64,000 bases of DNA from Xenorhabdus bovienii SS-2004 (GCF_000027225.1 NC_013892.1:1736001-1800000), one strand, 5' to 3'. Shown: positions 8,826 through 19,970, counted from the stretch's first letter. The notes: a model not told the origin generated them from the letters alone. A program made the numbers and translations.

Positions 8826-9088
8826 GTTAGTGTTTTGGTGTTAATATATTGGTCATGTATTTAATGTGTTGAAAGCTGTGATTGCAGTACAACTCTACCA
8901 TTAAAGTTTTTCTGCAATTTATATGCATTAATCAGCATTAGATGCATACAATGAAAATCACAATACACACTTTGAATACGTGACCATTTTTTCCCTTTAA
9001 ATTGAACATTTATCGTTATCGGATACTTGTAATCTATCCTTACAACTCAACAATAAACAGATGCATTTATGGGGCTTGGGGAGCAACG

Positions 9089-9697
9089 GATCATAACTCC
9101 AATTTATTGATCGTGATGAATGTTCAGATAATACCCTATAATTCTGCCATGCATTTCTATGGATTTTGAAAAAGACAATGTCTTGCGAGTCAGTCTTGCC
9201 AAATGCTGTCGAAGATTCAGGTTATGCCTCTCTATGCGTTGGGTATAACGCTTGCAGGCCACATGCAGTTTCCCCGCTAACGCCTTTTCATAACTTTGCC
9301 AACTATCCGTCATATAAATAATAATATTGAAAGGAGTCAGCAAAGCCAGTAGGCGCATTAATGTCTTTTTTGTTCTGGGACCAAAAACATGGGCGATCAC
9401 TTTTCGTCTTATCCTGTCGTCGGCATAAAAAAGCCAACGAGGCGGCTTCTTTGATTTTACGTACGACCATTGTTCATCCCTTTCACAGCAGACAATCACT
9501 TCGGTGCCAAGTTTAATGGCTTCTGTTACCGATTTGGGTTTGAGTTTTTTAAATGACGAATGACCAGAACGTGAGCGCCCGTTGCGATAGATCCCTTTAA
9601 CTGAGCAACAAGAGGGGCAAGTCACATCAATCTTTGCCATTTGAATGTTCTCCAAATAGGCAGACTATACATAATTCAATAAATTGATGTCACGACC
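9089..9697 (-). mobile_element. IS1-family element, deletion derivative copy B
   Basis: 609 bp with the same ends as copy A (left end GATCATAACTCCAATTTATT, right end complement GGTCGTGACATCAATTTATT). IS1 itself is 768 bp, so about 160 bp are missing, and they fall within the InsA region. The two copies have the same orientation and the same InsA deletion. No flanking target duplication was recognised. Confidence 0.85.
9104..9640 (-). CDS. Truncated IS1-family transposase (InsA fragment fused to InsB)
   Basis: 178 residues from ATG 9640, which is preceded by GGAG at about 10 bases. The first 25 residues match the InsA zinc-ribbon start ([20 protein letters not shown]). The frame then jumps to the InsB start ([13 protein letters not shown]). 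The second CxxC and the helix-turn-helix of InsA, which bind the IS ends, are absent, as is the usual frameshift between insA and insB. The InsB catalytic part looks complete ([29 protein letters not shown]). Without its DNA-binding domain it probably cannot transpose alone. Confidence 0.85.
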   Translation of the reverse strand: MAKIDVTCPSCCSVKGIYRNGRSRSGHSSFKKLKPKSVTEAIKLGTEVIVCCERDEQWSYVKSKKPPRWLFYADDRIRRKVIAHVFGPRTKKTLMRLLALLTPFNIIIYMTDSWQSYEKALAGKLHVACKRYTQRIERHNLNLRQHLARLTRKTLSFSKSIEMHGRIIGYYLNIHHDQ

Positions 9698-10337
9698 AAA
9701 AAAAACTTATAAATAACACCAAATGACAACTCATATATTAACCTAAAACTAATTAACCTAAACAATATATACTTATACAACAATGATATTTCCCTGCCTA
9801 TAATTCCCTTAAACATATGATACATCAGAATTATTTTGGATAAAAACAAATCTGTGTTTAAAGTATAGTATTAATAATAATAAATAAAAACACCATAATC
9901 ATATTCAATCACAATGAAAAAATACATTTTTCTGAAAAATTCAAAAAAGGCTAATTCACAATCTAAAGAATAAAAAATTGAAATAATGATAAAACTCAAT
10001 TTATTTGTTTTTATTTTAATCGAGACATTCTCTAGATAATTTCATCTTGTTGAGCCTTTAATAGTCTTATCTTCTATTTTTATTTTTTAAATCAGTCAAG
10101 TATGTCAGCATGGATAAATATACAGTCATTTTTTGCGAGTTACTTCGCAAAGACCAACATTATCGATAGCATATTGTTCATCTAAGCGCTAGTGTGTAGA
10201 TATTGAGAATTAATCAACAAATCCGGTACAAATCAAAACACACATGAATTTGAAAACACGTATGAATTCGCAGTGCAGTATCAGCGAAGTACTGATAAAG
10301 TATCGCAATATGCCTAAATAACACAAGGAACGTACAA
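9698..10337. other. AT-rich spacer before the SymE-like gene
   Basis: No gene is supported in these 640 bp. A perfect 7-bp hairpin (TTTGCGA, loop GTTACT, TCGCAAA) lies at 10132-10151. A perfect inverted repeat TATCAG-N7-CTGATA at 10279-10297 lies 40 bp before the next gene and could be its operator. No LexA box of the CTG-N10-CAG type was found here. Confidence 0.5.
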
Positions 10338-10682
10338 ATGAGCCTTCATGTTTCATTTCGCCATACTGATATTCCCGAATTAATGCTTAATGGCAGCACA
10401 CTCAGCGATGCTGGATTTAGTGCGGATGCGTTATTTCATATCTCACAATTGTCCAATGGGATAATTATCTCTCTCGTTGATCCTGATGTTGATCTTGTTA
10501 GTTTGATCCATGAAGTGGAAGATCATGCAGATCAAGGTATCGACAACATTCGTGAAAACGGTGAGCTTTATATTGCTGGTGATTGGCTGACGAGCAGTCA
10601 GTTAGTGGAGCAACCGATCAATATTGAAGTGACGCCTGGTAAGATTATTCTTAAACCCAAATTGACGGAATTGTTAGATTAA
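10338..10682 (+). CDS. SymE-like / AbrB-fold small protein with a duplicated domain
   Basis: 114 residues. Residues 10-48 resemble the SymE core (HTDIPELMLNGSTLSDAGF followed by LSNGIIIS). Residues 77-108 repeat the same pattern (LYIAGDWL ... INIEVTPGKIIL), so two swapped-hairpin units seem joined by an acidic linker (EVEDHADQG). AAGGAACG precedes ATG 10338. E. coli SymE is an SOS-induced RNA-targeting toxin repressed by the antisense RNA SymR. Here no LexA box is seen, and an antisense RNA cannot be judged from sequence alone. The gene lies in accessory DNA with IS relics and a pseudogene. The SymE assignment rests on the motif spacing of the first unit. Confidence 0.6.
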   Translation: MSLHVSFRHTDIPELMLNGSTLSDAGFSADALFHISQLSNGIIISLVDPDVDLVSLIHEVEDHADQGIDNIRENGELYIAGDWLTSSQLVEQPINIEVTPGKIILKPKLTELLD

Positions 10683-10741
10683 GAACCCATGCCCATTAAT
10701 AAGCCGGAAATATCCTTAATCTTCTTTCCGGCTATTCATAT

Positions 10742-10965
10742 TCACAACTCTTCAGCATCAGACAATAGCCACGCAATAGCTTGTGCGATTTCCTGAGCCA
10801 ACCCAATTGTCAACGTATCAAAACCCTTTTCGATGCCACATAATCTATATATTCATGGGGAGACCCCACCTTATAGCCACCGATGAAACATTCACAATCG
10901 CCCCTCCCCGCCCACCATGACGCAAAGCCATTCTTTTTACCACTTCACGAGCACAGAGAATTTAC
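10742..10965 (-). pseudogene. Decayed short-chain dehydrogenase/reductase
   Basis: Read leftward in pieces, the sequence gives CAREVVKRMALRHGGRGG and AIVNVSSVA, then in another frame SPHEYIDYVASK (the SDR catalytic YxxxK), then in a third frame GFDTLTIGLAQEIAQAIAWL followed by LSDAEEL and a stop. These are recognisable blocks of a classical SDR of about 250 residues. The N-terminal Rossmann part, about 40 residues after TIGLA and the C-terminal end are missing, and at least two frameshifts are needed. It is clearly non-functional. Confidence 0.85.
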
Positions 10966-11259
10966 CTGATTCAGCTTCTGCTTACCCGCATCGACACAAA
11001 GCATAATATCTCTATAAAAACCAAGATTACACCTATAGAGCTGTTCCAGAATATAGATATATTCTGTATTATTGATTCTCTAAAAAGCACGGCTCTTAGC
11101 CACTCAAATGGTGTTAAAATTCCTCAATTAATTGATATAAGTCATCCAAAAGAATACATTTAATTTACAGGTCATTAAAACAATACTGAATTAGGTGGCC
11201 ATCTGAATAGCCACCTTTAATGGAAATAACACAAATCGGGTGCAGGCTCAAACTAACCT
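10966..11259. other. Spacer with two inverted repeats
   Basis: No gene is seen. CAGAATATA-GA-TATATTCTG at 11047-11066 is a near-perfect 20-bp palindrome. AGGTGGC / GCCACCT at 11193-11216 is a hairpin 44 bp beyond the stop of the leftward DUF6880-type gene and may end its transcript, though its U-tract is poor. Confidence 0.45.
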
Positions 11260-12675
11260 TCACTTTCCATAATAAACGCCATCGTTATCCATCGAAACAT
11301 TCTTAATTTTTTCTTCCGCCAAAGACCAGAATGAGACTTTTTTCTTATGCTTTGCGTAGAGGGCGGTTAAATAGGTTTGATTAGAGGAAATATCGTCCGT
11401 ACTTTGTATTTTTTCTCCATAATCCAAGCTTTTCTTAAGATCAGAAACGGAATATTTATAATACTTACTTGCTCCACGACCAAGTACATCTTCAACAAGC
11501 GCACGTCTTACGAGCGTCGCAGAAAAGGGAAAACCACTTTTATACAGCAAACTTGACACTTTTCTCGCCGTACTGGGAATAATAGAATCGGTAATTTTTA
11601 TTACATTATCTTTTCCCAAATTCAAAATGTAATCATTGATCACGTCGAATCTTTCCACTTCTATTAGGAATAGTAAATAAAAGAAACGGTTTTCTTCATA
11701 TTGATTGGCTATATCCAAAAATAATTTTATAGCCCCCCCTTTCTCATCCTTATCAAGAGTATTTTCATATAATTTATAAAATTTATGGTTATAATACTCC
11801 TTGAAAGCGTCAATACAAAGTTGTCTGGCTTCTTCTTTCTTGCCCTCTTCAATATTGGCCTTAATCAATAATTCCATTATCTTATCATCATTGAGTTCAA
11901 CTGGCAGTTTGTTGTTTTTTTCTCTGAGATTTTCCAACAACACAATAGCTTCATCAGATCTGACATCTTCAATCAGCAATTCAGCGTAATCCAGATAATA
12001 TCTTGGATATAAAAATCCTTTCTTCTTATCGAGATACGTTTTAAAGAATTCAATATCTTTAATGGAATAACTCAACTCCAGTGCTTCATCATCTTTTTTG
12101 TGCTGATAAAATATATCTCTTAGCTGGCGAAGAATATCAAGACCCAAAGTAGATTTATATTCACCCAACTGGGACAAAGAGAAATAATATTCGCCTTGGA
12201 AAATCTTGAAAAGCTTATTTGCTACCGTAACCTTATCAGTATCTTTTTGCAGAGATAACGCCTTAATCCAAGATTCAACAAGGTAGTAGTAATAATCCTG
12301 CCAGCCACCACTGGAGGTGTCTTTAGTTTCACTCATGCGTTCAAAGTCTTGTAACATATATGACAGTAACACTTCTGATTCTACTGGTTTTAAAGGAATA
12401 ACCCGGTTCAAAAGCGTTGCCATAGAGTTATGTAGTTCATTGAAGAAGGTATCCGTTTCATAATAATCGAAAAATCGTTTGCTCTTGCTGCGTTTTTTAT
12501 ACTCTTTTTCAATGAGTTTCAGAATGTCTTCAGACTCCAGCAAATATCCACTGACTAATGTGATTTGAGCCAGCTCATTATTTCTGATTAATGCATGGAT
12601 GATTTCAAGTAATTCTTCTTTATTAAAACTGGCAAGTAACTCAGATTGTTTTTTATTCAATGCATTTTTCATCAT
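11260..12675 (-). CDS. DUF6880-like helical-repeat protein of unknown function
   Basis: 471 residues starting at ATG 12675, with AGGG about 6 bases upstream. A longer frame to 12855 would overlap polB and lacks a ribosome site. The protein is almost entirely alpha-helical with TPR-like stretches (DDEALELSYSIKDIEFF, RSDEAIVLLENLREKN, EEGKKEEARQLCIDAFKEYY) and no signal peptide or membrane segment. The architecture resembles the DUF6880 family, recognised from memory. It is divergent from polB, and the 135-bp spacer holds a LexA-like site. Base composition is more AT-rich than polB, consistent with acquisition. The function is unknown. Confidence 0.65.
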   Translation of the reverse strand: MMKNALNKKQSELLASFNKEELLEIIHALIRNNELAQITLVSGYLLESEDILKLIEKEYKKRSKSKRFFDYYETDTFFNELHNSMATLLNRVIPLKPVESEVLLSYMLQDFERMSETKDTSSGGWQDYYYYLVESWIKALSLQKDTDKVTVANKLFKIFQGEYYFSLSQLGEYKSTLGLDILRQLRDIFYQHKKDDEALELSYSIKDIEFFKTYLDKKKGFLYPRYYLDYAELLIEDVRSDEAIVLLENLREKNNKLPVELNDDKIMELLIKANIEEGKKEEARQLCIDAFKEYYNHKFYKLYENTLDKDEKGGAIKLFLDIANQYEENRFFYLLFLIEVERFDVINDYILNLGKDNVIKITDSIIPSTARKVSSLLYKSGFPFSATLVRRALVEDVLGRGASKYYKYSVSDLKKSLDYGEKIQSTDDISSNQTYLTALYAKHKKKVSFWSLAEEKIKNVSMDNDGVYYGK

Positions 12676-12708
12676 AAAAACCCTATATTCTGACTTTATT
12701 AAAAAACC

Positions 12709-12726
12709 ACTGTATAAATAACCACT
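12709..12726. promoter_or_regulatory. Degenerate LexA (SOS) box before polB
   Basis: ACTGTATAAATAACCACT matches the LexA consensus CTG-N10-CAG except that the last base of the right half-site is C (CAC). E. coli polB (dinA) is SOS-regulated through a similar box with CTGTATAAAACCACAG. The site lies 85 bp before polB and 34 bp before the start of the divergent helical-repeat gene, so it could affect both. Confidence 0.5.
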
Positions 12727-12810
12727 ACAAGTGCTATAATTTAGGCTACTATTCATTACAATGTAGAGGCGGCTCTTTGCCCTCAACACAAAAGCAGTTG
12801 CAGAAATATT

Positions 12811-15156
12811 ATGCAAACAAAGCATGTTGAACAAGGTTTCATACTCACCCGTCACTGGAAAGATACGCCATCCGGTATTGAGTTAGTATATTGGCTGGCG
12901 ACGGATCAGGGTGCTCGCCGCATCACTATTTCTCACCAAAAAGCGGTGGCTTTTATTCCCCAGCATGATTTGCAGAAGGCAAAGCGTATCATCGACCAAG
13001 AACCGCGTTGTGAACTCAAGCCTCTACCGTTGAAAGATTTCAATCGCCAACCCGTAACTGCCTTATATTGCCTGCAATATCGTCAATTGCAACAGCTGGA
13101 AAAGACCCTGAAAGAACAGGATATTCCACTCTACGAAACCGATATCCGCCCACCTGACCGATTTATGATGGAGCGCTTTATTACCGCACCCGTCTGGTTC
13201 AATCAGAAACCGGATGGCAGCTATCAAATGAAACCGAATCCCACCTATCGCCCTAAACTGAAATGGGTTTCACTGGATATTGAAACCAGCCAGCATGGGG
13301 AGCTGTATTCCATCGGCTTAGCGGGTTGCGGTGAGCAAACAGTGTTTATGCTGGGGTCAGAAAACGGGAGCAGGCAAGATAGGGATTTCAAGCTGGAGTA
13401 CGTCGCCAGCCGTCCGCAGATGCTGGAAAAGCTAAACGAATGGATAGCATTTTACGATCCCGATGCCATTATTGGCTGGAGTCTGATCCAGTTTGATTTA
13501 AAAGTATTACAGAAACATGCTGAACGCTATAACGTACCGCTGAAACTCGGTCGTCGTCATGGTTTGCTGGAATGGCGGGAGCACGGTTTCAAGCCGGGGC
13601 ATTTTTTCGCCTCGGCTGAAGGCCGCCTGATTATTGATGGCATTGATGCACTGAAAACCGCAACGTGGAATTTTCCTTCGTTCAGTCTTGAATATGTCGC
13701 ACAGGCGTTATTGGGGGAAGGAAAAGCCATTGATAGCCCCTATGATCGGATGGATGAAATCAATCGCCGCTTTCAGGAGGATAAACCTGCTCTCGCCCAC
13801 TATAATTTGCAGGACTGTATTCTCGTCAACCGCATTTTTGATAAGACGGATTTGATGACGTTCCTGCTGGAGCGCGCTACGGTGACAGGATTGGCAGTGG
13901 ATCGCAGCGGAGGATCAGTCGCCGCGTTCACACACCTTTATCTGCCGAGAATGCACCGCATCGGCTATGTCTCTCCCGTTCATGCAACTGACTCCGGTGA
14001 TAGCCCCGGTGGTTTTGTGATGGATTCGTTTCCGGGGCTGTATGATTCAGTGCTGGTTTTGGATTATAAGAGCCTCTATCCTTCTATTATTCGCACTTTT
14101 CTGATCGATCCCGTGGGCATGGTAGAAGGCCTCGCCCAGCCCGATAGTGAACATGCCATACCCGGTTTTCGGCAAGCGTTTTTCTCTCGCACTCAACATT
14201 GTTTACCTGATATCATCACGCAAATCTGGCATGAACGTGACAAAGCCAAAAAGCAACAAAACGCCCCGCTCTCCCAAGCTCTGAAAATTATCATGAATGC
14301 GTTTTATGGCGTACTGGGGGCGTCAGGCTGCCACTTTTTTGACCCCCGCCTGACGTCCTCTATTACCCTGCGCGGGCACCAAATCATGCACCAGACCCGT
14401 GAGTTGATTGAGTCACAAGGGTATCAGGTGATTTATGGCGATACGGACTCAACTTTTATCTGGCTGAAGCACCCTCATTCTGAAGCAGAAGCCAGTCAAA
14501 TAGGTCATTCGCTGGCGCAATTTGTCAATCAATGGTGGCAAAGCCATCTCAAAACGCAGTTCAATCTTGAAAGCACACTGGAACTGGAATTTGAAACCCA
14601 TTATCGCCGTTTTCTCATGCCAACCGTGAGAGGCACTGAACAAGGCAGTAAAAAACGCTATGCCGGATTGAGTGGCGATAAGATGATTTTCAAAGGGCTG
14701 GAAACAATAAGAACGGATTGGACACCGCTTGCACAAATTTTCCAGAATGAACTGTACACCCTTATTTTTCACCAGAAGCCTTACCAAGATTATATCCGTG
14801 ATTACATTGCCGACACGCTGGCAGGAAAATTCGATGACCGTCTCATTTACCGCAAACAGCTACGTCGCAAACTGTCTGATTACCAGCGTAATGTACCACC
14901 TCATGTCCGGGCAGCACGTCTGGCGGATGAGTATAACCAGCAGAATAATCGCCCATTGCAATACCAAAATGTCGGTTGGATCAGCTACCTCATCACGCAA
15001 TCAGGGCCTGAGCCACTGGAAAACCAGACCACGCTGCCGGATTACGAACACTACATTAATAAACAGCTGATGCCGATTGCAGACGCCATCCTGCCATTTA
15101 TTCAAGATAACTTTATGACCCTGCTGACAGGGCAGATGAGCATATCTTTCGAATAA
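12811..15156 (+). CDS. polB: DNA polymerase II
   Basis: 781 residues (E. coli 783), family B polymerase. The 3'-5' exonuclease motifs are present ([12 protein letters not shown] near residue 155, [12 protein letters not shown] near 225, YNLQDCILV near 333), as are polymerase motifs A ([14 protein letters not shown] near 417), B ([13 protein letters not shown] near 495) and C (YGDTDSTF near 546). It acts in SOS-associated repair synthesis and replication restart. It begins the polB-rapA-rluA run seen in E. coli. A degenerate LexA box lies upstream. Confidence 0.97.
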   Translation: MQTKHVEQGFILTRHWKDTPSGIELVYWLATDQGARRITISHQKAVAFIPQHDLQKAKRIIDQEPRCELKPLPLKDFNRQPVTALYCLQYRQLQQLEKTLKEQDIPLYETDIRPPDRFMMERFITAPVWFNQKPDGSYQMKPNPTYRPKLKWVSLDIETSQHGELYSIGLAGCGEQTVFMLGSENGSRQDRDFKLEYVASRPQMLEKLNEWIAFYDPDAIIGWSLIQFDLKVLQKHAERYNVPLKLGRRHGLLEWREHGFKPGHFFASAEGRLIIDGIDALKTATWNFPSFSLEYVAQALLGEGKAIDSPYDRMDEINRRFQEDKPALAHYNLQDCILVNRIFDKTDLMTFLLERATVTGLAVDRSGGSVAAFTHLYLPRMHRIGYVSPVHATDSGDSPGGFVMDSFPGLYDSVLVLDYKSLYPSIIRTFLIDPVGMVEGLAQPDSEHAIPGFRQAFFSRTQHCLPDIITQIWHERDKAKKQQNAPLSQALKIIMNAFYGVLGASGCHFFDPRLTSSITLRGHQIMHQTRELIESQGYQVIYGDTDSTFIWLKHPHSEAEASQIGHSLAQFVNQWWQSHLKTQFNLESTLELEFETHYRRFLMPTVRGTEQGSKKRYAGLSGDKMIFKGLETIRTDWTPLAQIFQNELYTLIFHQKPYQDYIRDYIADTLAGKFDDRLIYRKQLRRKLSDYQRNVPPHVRAARLADEYNQQNNRPLQYQNVGWISYLITQSGPEPLENQTTLPDYEHYINKQLMPIADAILPFIQDNFMTLLTGQMSISFE

Positions 15157-15374
15157 TGGATACTTTTGCAGGTGACGGCTTGCTCCTCTTGAATTAACAT
15201 ATCGCCCCTCTAATGGGCAATGGTGCTTTTACGACCTCGTTTCCAAAAAACGAGCGATGAAAAGTGTCGTTGAAAACTATCCCTATCGATAACCAATGAT
15301 GATCGATATCCAACAAAAGCAGCCATCCTGCAACCATAAATAACATTGTCTAACAGAAAACTGAGCCAAAATTT

Positions 15375-18284
15375 ATGCCATTTACCCTTGGTCAACGCTG
15401 GATAAGCGATACAGAAAGCGAACTTGGATTAGGAACAGTCGTAGCGCTTGATACGCGCATGGTGACGTTACTTTTCCCTGCCAGCGGAGAAAACCGCCTT
15501 TACGCACGCAATGATTCACCCATTACCCGCGTTATGTTTAATGCGGGCGATACCCTGACCAGTCATGAAGGCTGGAAACTCAAGGTCGATGAAGTTCAGC
15601 AAGATAATGGCCTGTTAATCTATATCGGTACTCGTCTGGATACTGAAGAGGAAAATATCACCCTGCGAGAAGTTTTTCTGGATAGTAAGCTGACGTTTAA
15701 TAAGCCCCAGGATCGTCTGTTTGCCGGTCAGATTGACCGAATGGATCGCTTTGCGCTGCGTTTCCGCGCCCGTAAACATCAAAGTGAGCAATTTCGTCTG
15801 GCTGAAAGTGGGCTGCGTGGCATTCGCGCCAGCTTAATCCCTCACCAGTTGCATATTGCCAATGAAGTCGGCAAACGCCACGCTCCCCGTGTGCTGCTGG
15901 CCGACGAAGTCGGATTAGGTAAAACCATCGAAGCTGGCATGGTTATTCACCAGCAACTCATGGCCGGTCGTGCTGAACGTGTGCTGGTCATCGTGCCGGA
16001 AAGCCTCCAGCACCAATGGCTGGTAGAAATGCTACGCCGTTTCAACCTGCGCTTTTCCCTGTTTGATGATGGTCGTTATTCCGAAGCCCTGCACGATAGC
16101 GATAATCCATTTGAAACAGAGCAGTTGATTATCTGTTCTCTGGATTTTGTTCGCCGTAATAAACAGCGTTTTGAACATCTGCTGGAAGCGAGCTGGGATT
16201 TAATGGTCGTCGATGAGGCTCATCATCTGGAATGGAGCGAAAAAGCACCAAGTCGCGAATATCAGGTCATTGAAGAGTTAGCCGAGCAGATCCCATCCGT
16301 GCTGCTGCTGACAGCAACACCCGAGCAATTAGGACAGGAAAGCCATTTTGCCCGTCTGCGTCTGCTCGATCCCAATCGTTTCCACGATTATCAGGCGTTT
16401 ATTGATGAACAGCAGACGTACCGTCCGGTCGCTGATGCCGTCACCCTGCTGCTGTCTGGCGAAACACTGAACAATGACCAGCAGAACCTGATTGTCGAAC
16501 TGATTAGCGAGCAGGATATTGAACCTTTGCTGAAAGCGGCAAACAGTCATCAGGATGAAGAGAGTGAAAAGTCCCGCCGTGAACTGATCGCTATGTTGAT
16601 GGATCGCCACGGTACCAGCCGCCTGCTGTTCCGTAATACCCGCAGCGGCGTCAAAGGCTTTCCACACCGTGAACTGCACGAAATCAAGCTACCATTACCC
16701 GCTCAATATCAGACGGCAATCAAAGTGTCTGAAATCATGGGTGCCAAAAAATCCGTAGAAGCGCGCGCTAAGGATATGCTCTACCCGGAGCGGATCTATC
16801 AGGAGTTTGAGGGCGAAAATGCGACATGGTGGAACTTCGATCCCCGTGTGGAATGGCTGCTTGGTTTTCTGCTGGCAAACCGTGATGAAAAAGTGCTGGT
16901 GATCTGTGCCAAGGCAGAAACTGCCCTGCAACTGGAGCAGGTGCTACGCGAACGTGAAGGTATCCGCAGTGCCGTGTTCCACGAAGGGTTATCTCTGTTA
17001 GAACGCGACCGTGCCGCAGCTTATTTCGCTTCCGAAGATGAAGGAGCGCAAGTGCTGCTCTGTTCTGAAATTGGTTCTGAAGGGCGTAACTTCCAGTTTG
17101 CTAACCAGCTTGTCATGTTTGATCTGCCTTTCAACCCAGATTTGCTGGAACAACGCATTGGTCGCTTAGATCGTATCGGCCAAAGCCGGAATATCAAGAT
17201 CAGCATACCTTATCTGGAAAATACCGCGCAATCGATTCTCCTGCGCTGGTATCACGAAGGTCTGAATGCCTTTGAACAGACCTGCCCAACCGGTCGCCCC
17301 ATCTATGACAAATATTATGAAACTCTGGTGAATTTCCTTGCCAAGCCAAACGAACAGGCTGGCTTCACGCCATTCATTGCTGAGTGTCGTGAGCATCATG
17401 AGCAACTCAGGCAGGAGCTGGAGCAAGGCCGTGACCGTCTGCTGGAAATGAATTCCAATGGTGGCGAGCAGGGACAAAAGCTGGCAGAAACCATCGCCGC
17501 ACAGGATAACGATACAGATCTGGTGAGTTTTGCTCTGAATTTGTTCGATATCATTGGCATTAATCAGGAAGATCGCAGCGACAATATTATTACCCTGAAT
17601 CCATCCGATCATATGCTGGTGCCGGATTTCCCTGGCTTACCGGCAGACGGTTGCTCAATTACGTTTGATCGTGAAAAAGCCTTGTCCCGCGAAGATACCC
17701 AATTCCTGAGCTGGGAACACCCGATCATCCGTAACGGCTTAGATCTGATTTTGTCTGGAGATACCGGAAGCTGTGCCGTTTCCATTCTGAAAAACAAAGC
17801 ACTGCCAGTCGGAACGCTGTTGGTTGAGTTAATTTACGTTGTTGAAGCCCAAGCGCCGAAACACCTGCAATTAACCCGCTTCCTGCCACCAACACCAGTG
17901 CGCCTCTTAATGGATCTGAAAGGAACCAATCTGGCACCTCAAGTGGAATTTGAAAGTTTCAACCGCCAGCTAAATGCCATCAATCGCCATAATGCCAGTA
18001 AACTGGTCAGCGCGGTGCAAAAAGAAGTTCACGCTATTTTGCAGCAATCTGAACCGCTGGTGGAACAACAAGCCCGTGAGGTGATTGAAAAAGCGAAAAA
18101 AGAGGCAGATAACGTGCTGTCTGCTGAGTTGTCACGGCTGGAAGCGCTGAAAGCGGTTAACCCAAATATCCGTGATGATGAGCTGGAAGCGGTTGACTCT
18201 GAACATAAGCATCTGCTGCTCAATCTTGATCAGGCAAATTGGCGTCTGGATGCCATTCGCCTGGTGGTGGTCTCTCATCAATAA
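15375..18284 (+). CDS. rapA: RNA polymerase-associated SWI2/SNF2 ATPase RapA
   Basis: 969 residues (E. coli 968). Tudor-like N-terminal domains ([20 protein letters not shown]) are followed by the SNF2 helicase core: Walker A at [14 protein letters not shown] near residue 175, DEAHH near 281, LLTATP near 313, and C-lobe motifs [13 protein letters not shown] and [11 protein letters not shown] near 565-605. It recycles RNA polymerase after transcription. A 218-bp spacer without genes separates it from polB and probably carries its promoter. Confidence 0.98.
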   Translation: MPFTLGQRWISDTESELGLGTVVALDTRMVTLLFPASGENRLYARNDSPITRVMFNAGDTLTSHEGWKLKVDEVQQDNGLLIYIGTRLDTEEENITLREVFLDSKLTFNKPQDRLFAGQIDRMDRFALRFRARKHQSEQFRLAESGLRGIRASLIPHQLHIANEVGKRHAPRVLLADEVGLGKTIEAGMVIHQQLMAGRAERVLVIVPESLQHQWLVEMLRRFNLRFSLFDDGRYSEALHDSDNPFETEQLIICSLDFVRRNKQRFEHLLEASWDLMVVDEAHHLEWSEKAPSREYQVIEELAEQIPSVLLLTATPEQLGQESHFARLRLLDPNRFHDYQAFIDEQQTYRPVADAVTLLLSGETLNNDQQNLIVELISEQDIEPLLKAANSHQDEESEKSRRELIAMLMDRHGTSRLLFRNTRSGVKGFPHRELHEIKLPLPAQYQTAIKVSEIMGAKKSVEARAKDMLYPERIYQEFEGENATWWNFDPRVEWLLGFLLANRDEKVLVICAKAETALQLEQVLREREGIRSAVFHEGLSLLERDRAAAYFASEDEGAQVLLCSEIGSEGRNFQFANQLVMFDLPFNPDLLEQRIGRLDRIGQSRNIKISIPYLENTAQSILLRWYHEGLNAFEQTCPTGRPIYDKYYETLVNFLAKPNEQAGFTPFIAECREHHEQLRQELEQGRDRLLEMNSNGGEQGQKLAETIAAQDNDTDLVSFALNLFDIIGINQEDRSDNIITLNPSDHMLVPDFPGLPADGCSITFDREKALSREDTQFLSWEHPIIRNGLDLILSGDTGSCAVSILKNKALPVGTLLVELIYVVEAQAPKHLQLTRFLPPTPVRLLMDLKGTNLAPQVEFESFNRQLNAINRHNASKLVSAVQKEVHAILQQSEPLVEQQAREVIEKAKKEADNVLSAELSRLEALKAVNPNIRDDELEAVDSEHKHLLLNLDQANWRLDAIRLVVVSHQ

Positions 18285-18418
18285 ATAGCCACTAATAAAT
18301 AGCCAATCCTGAAATACGGGGCGATCTCGATGAGATGCCCCTGTATTTTAATCTCACACCGTAAATCATATGCTGATAAAATCTGCCCCGTCATTTTTTC
18401 GACCCAACTGGAGCTACT

Positions 18419-19072
18419 ATGCTGGAATCTTATAATCCCCCGACTGATCCCTGGTTACACGTGCTTTATCAAGACGAGCACATTATGGTCGTTAATAAAC
18501 CCAGTGAGTTGCTTTCTGTACCGGGCAAAGCAGAGGACCATAAGGACAGTATCATGACGCGGATACAGGCCGAGTTTCCAACGGCTGAATCTGTTCATCG
18601 ACTAGATATGGCAACCAGTGGTGTCATGGTTGTTGCACTGACCAAAGCGGCTGAACGTGAGCTAAAACGTCAGTTTCGTGAACGTGAGCCGAAAAAAGTC
18701 TATATCGCCCGGGTATGGGGAAAATTAGAACGGGAAAAAGGTCTGGTAGATTTACCACTGATCTGCGACTGGCCGAACCGCCCGAAGCAAAAGGTCTGTT
18801 TTGAAACCGGAAAATCGGCACAGACAGAGTATCAAGTGCTGGAATATGAAGCTCAGGCCACTCGCGTCAGGCTTGCTCCCATCACTGGGCGATCCCATCA
18901 GCTACGTGTACATATGCTGGCGCTTGGCAACCCCATTCTGGGGGACAGGTTCTATGCTCATCAGCAGGCAAGAGAACTGGCACCTCGCCTGCAATTACAT
19001 GCACAAGAGTTGTCGATTACTCACCCGGCCTACGGCACTCCGATGCATTTTGAATGCAAGGCCGATTTTTGA
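18419..19072 (+). CDS. rluA: Dual-specificity 23S rRNA/tRNA pseudouridine synthase RluA
   Basis: 217 residues (E. coli 219). The catalytic motif HRLDMATSGVMV contains the essential aspartate near residue 64, and the RluA-family block ITGRSHQLRVHM is near 158. It makes pseudouridine 746 in 23S rRNA and 32 in several tRNAs. GAGCT precedes ATG 18419. It is convergent with djlA, with 6 bp between the stop codons and no obvious terminator there. Confidence 0.97.
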   Translation: MLESYNPPTDPWLHVLYQDEHIMVVNKPSELLSVPGKAEDHKDSIMTRIQAEFPTAESVHRLDMATSGVMVVALTKAAERELKRQFREREPKKVYIARVWGKLEREKGLVDLPLICDWPNRPKQKVCFETGKSAQTEYQVLEYEAQATRVRLAPITGRSHQLRVHMLALGNPILGDRFYAHQQARELAPRLQLHAQELSITHPAYGTPMHFECKADF

Positions 19073-19078
19073 CAGGTG

Positions 19079-19888
19079 TTATTTAAAACCTTTTTCTTTT
19101 TTAATTAAATCATAAGCGGATTGGATGGACTGTGCTTTCTGTTTGGCAATATCCATCATTTCTGGCGGTAAGCCTTTTGCCACCAGTTTATCGGGATGGT
19201 GTTCACTCATCAGTTTTCGATAAGCCCGCTTAATGACTGTCGCCTCGTCATGTTCCTTAACACCCAGCACCTTGCAGGCATCTGCCAGAGTCGCCCGCGG
19301 CTGCCCATGCTCCTGATAACGGCCATGCTGCTGATATTGCCCACCAAAATGGCGGCCACCTTCCATCATGGCGAGGAATTGTTCAAATTGAGGACGAGAA
19401 ATACCCAGTTCTTCAGCAATAACAAACAACACTATTCTTTCATTAGGATGCAGTTCGCCATCTGAAAACGCAGCCTGTAACTGAATTTCCAAAAACATCC
19501 GAATCAGGTCAAAACGCCCAAAACAGGCACGTCGCAATTGCCGAAGTGTTTCACGCAGAGGAAACCGGAGCTGCTTACCCTCACGAAACGCCTGCTGTGC
19601 GGCAACCCTTGCATCACCATGTAACTGCATCCTATCCATCAACTGGCTGGCGAGCTGGATATCCGTTTCTGTCACCCGGCCTTTTGCTTTGGTCAAATGC
19701 CCCAAGACCTGAAAGGTACTGCGAAAAAACAGTGCCTGCCGGGTTGGGCCTTTGTCAGAAAGTCTTTGATTGCGCATCCTGACTTTATCAAGTACATGAC
19801 CGAGCAACAGGCCAATCACTATGCCCCAAAAGCCAGCACCAGAAGCAATACCAAATATCAATCCAAATAATTTTCCCCAATACTGCAT
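19079..19888 (-). CDS. djlA: Co-chaperone DjlA (membrane-anchored J-domain protein)
   Basis: 269 residues (E. coli 271). An N-terminal membrane segment with glycine-rich dimerising features (about 5-30, [20 protein letters not shown]) is followed by a TerB-like helical domain (about 55-170), a Gln/Gly-rich linker and a C-terminal J domain with the HPD motif ([18 protein letters not shown], near 238). It stimulates DnaK ATPase at the inner membrane and is linked to Rcs capsule signalling in E. coli. It is divergent from lptD. Confidence 0.96.
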   Translation of the reverse strand: MQYWGKLFGLIFGIASGAGFWGIVIGLLLGHVLDKVRMRNQRLSDKGPTRQALFFRSTFQVLGHLTKAKGRVTETDIQLASQLMDRMQLHGDARVAAQQAFREGKQLRFPLRETLRQLRRACFGRFDLIRMFLEIQLQAAFSDGELHPNERIVLFVIAEELGISRPQFEQFLAMMEGGRHFGGQYQQHGRYQEHGQPRATLADACKVLGVKEHDEATVIKRAYRKLMSEHHPDKLVAKGLPPEMMDIAKQKAQSIQSAYDLIKKEKGFK

Positions 19889-19970
19889 ATACTCTTCAAT
19901 TCCTCAATGCCCTGAGCGCAATTTTGCATTATCATACTATTCATTAAGCTCCGTGCCTAACAGCAAGATT

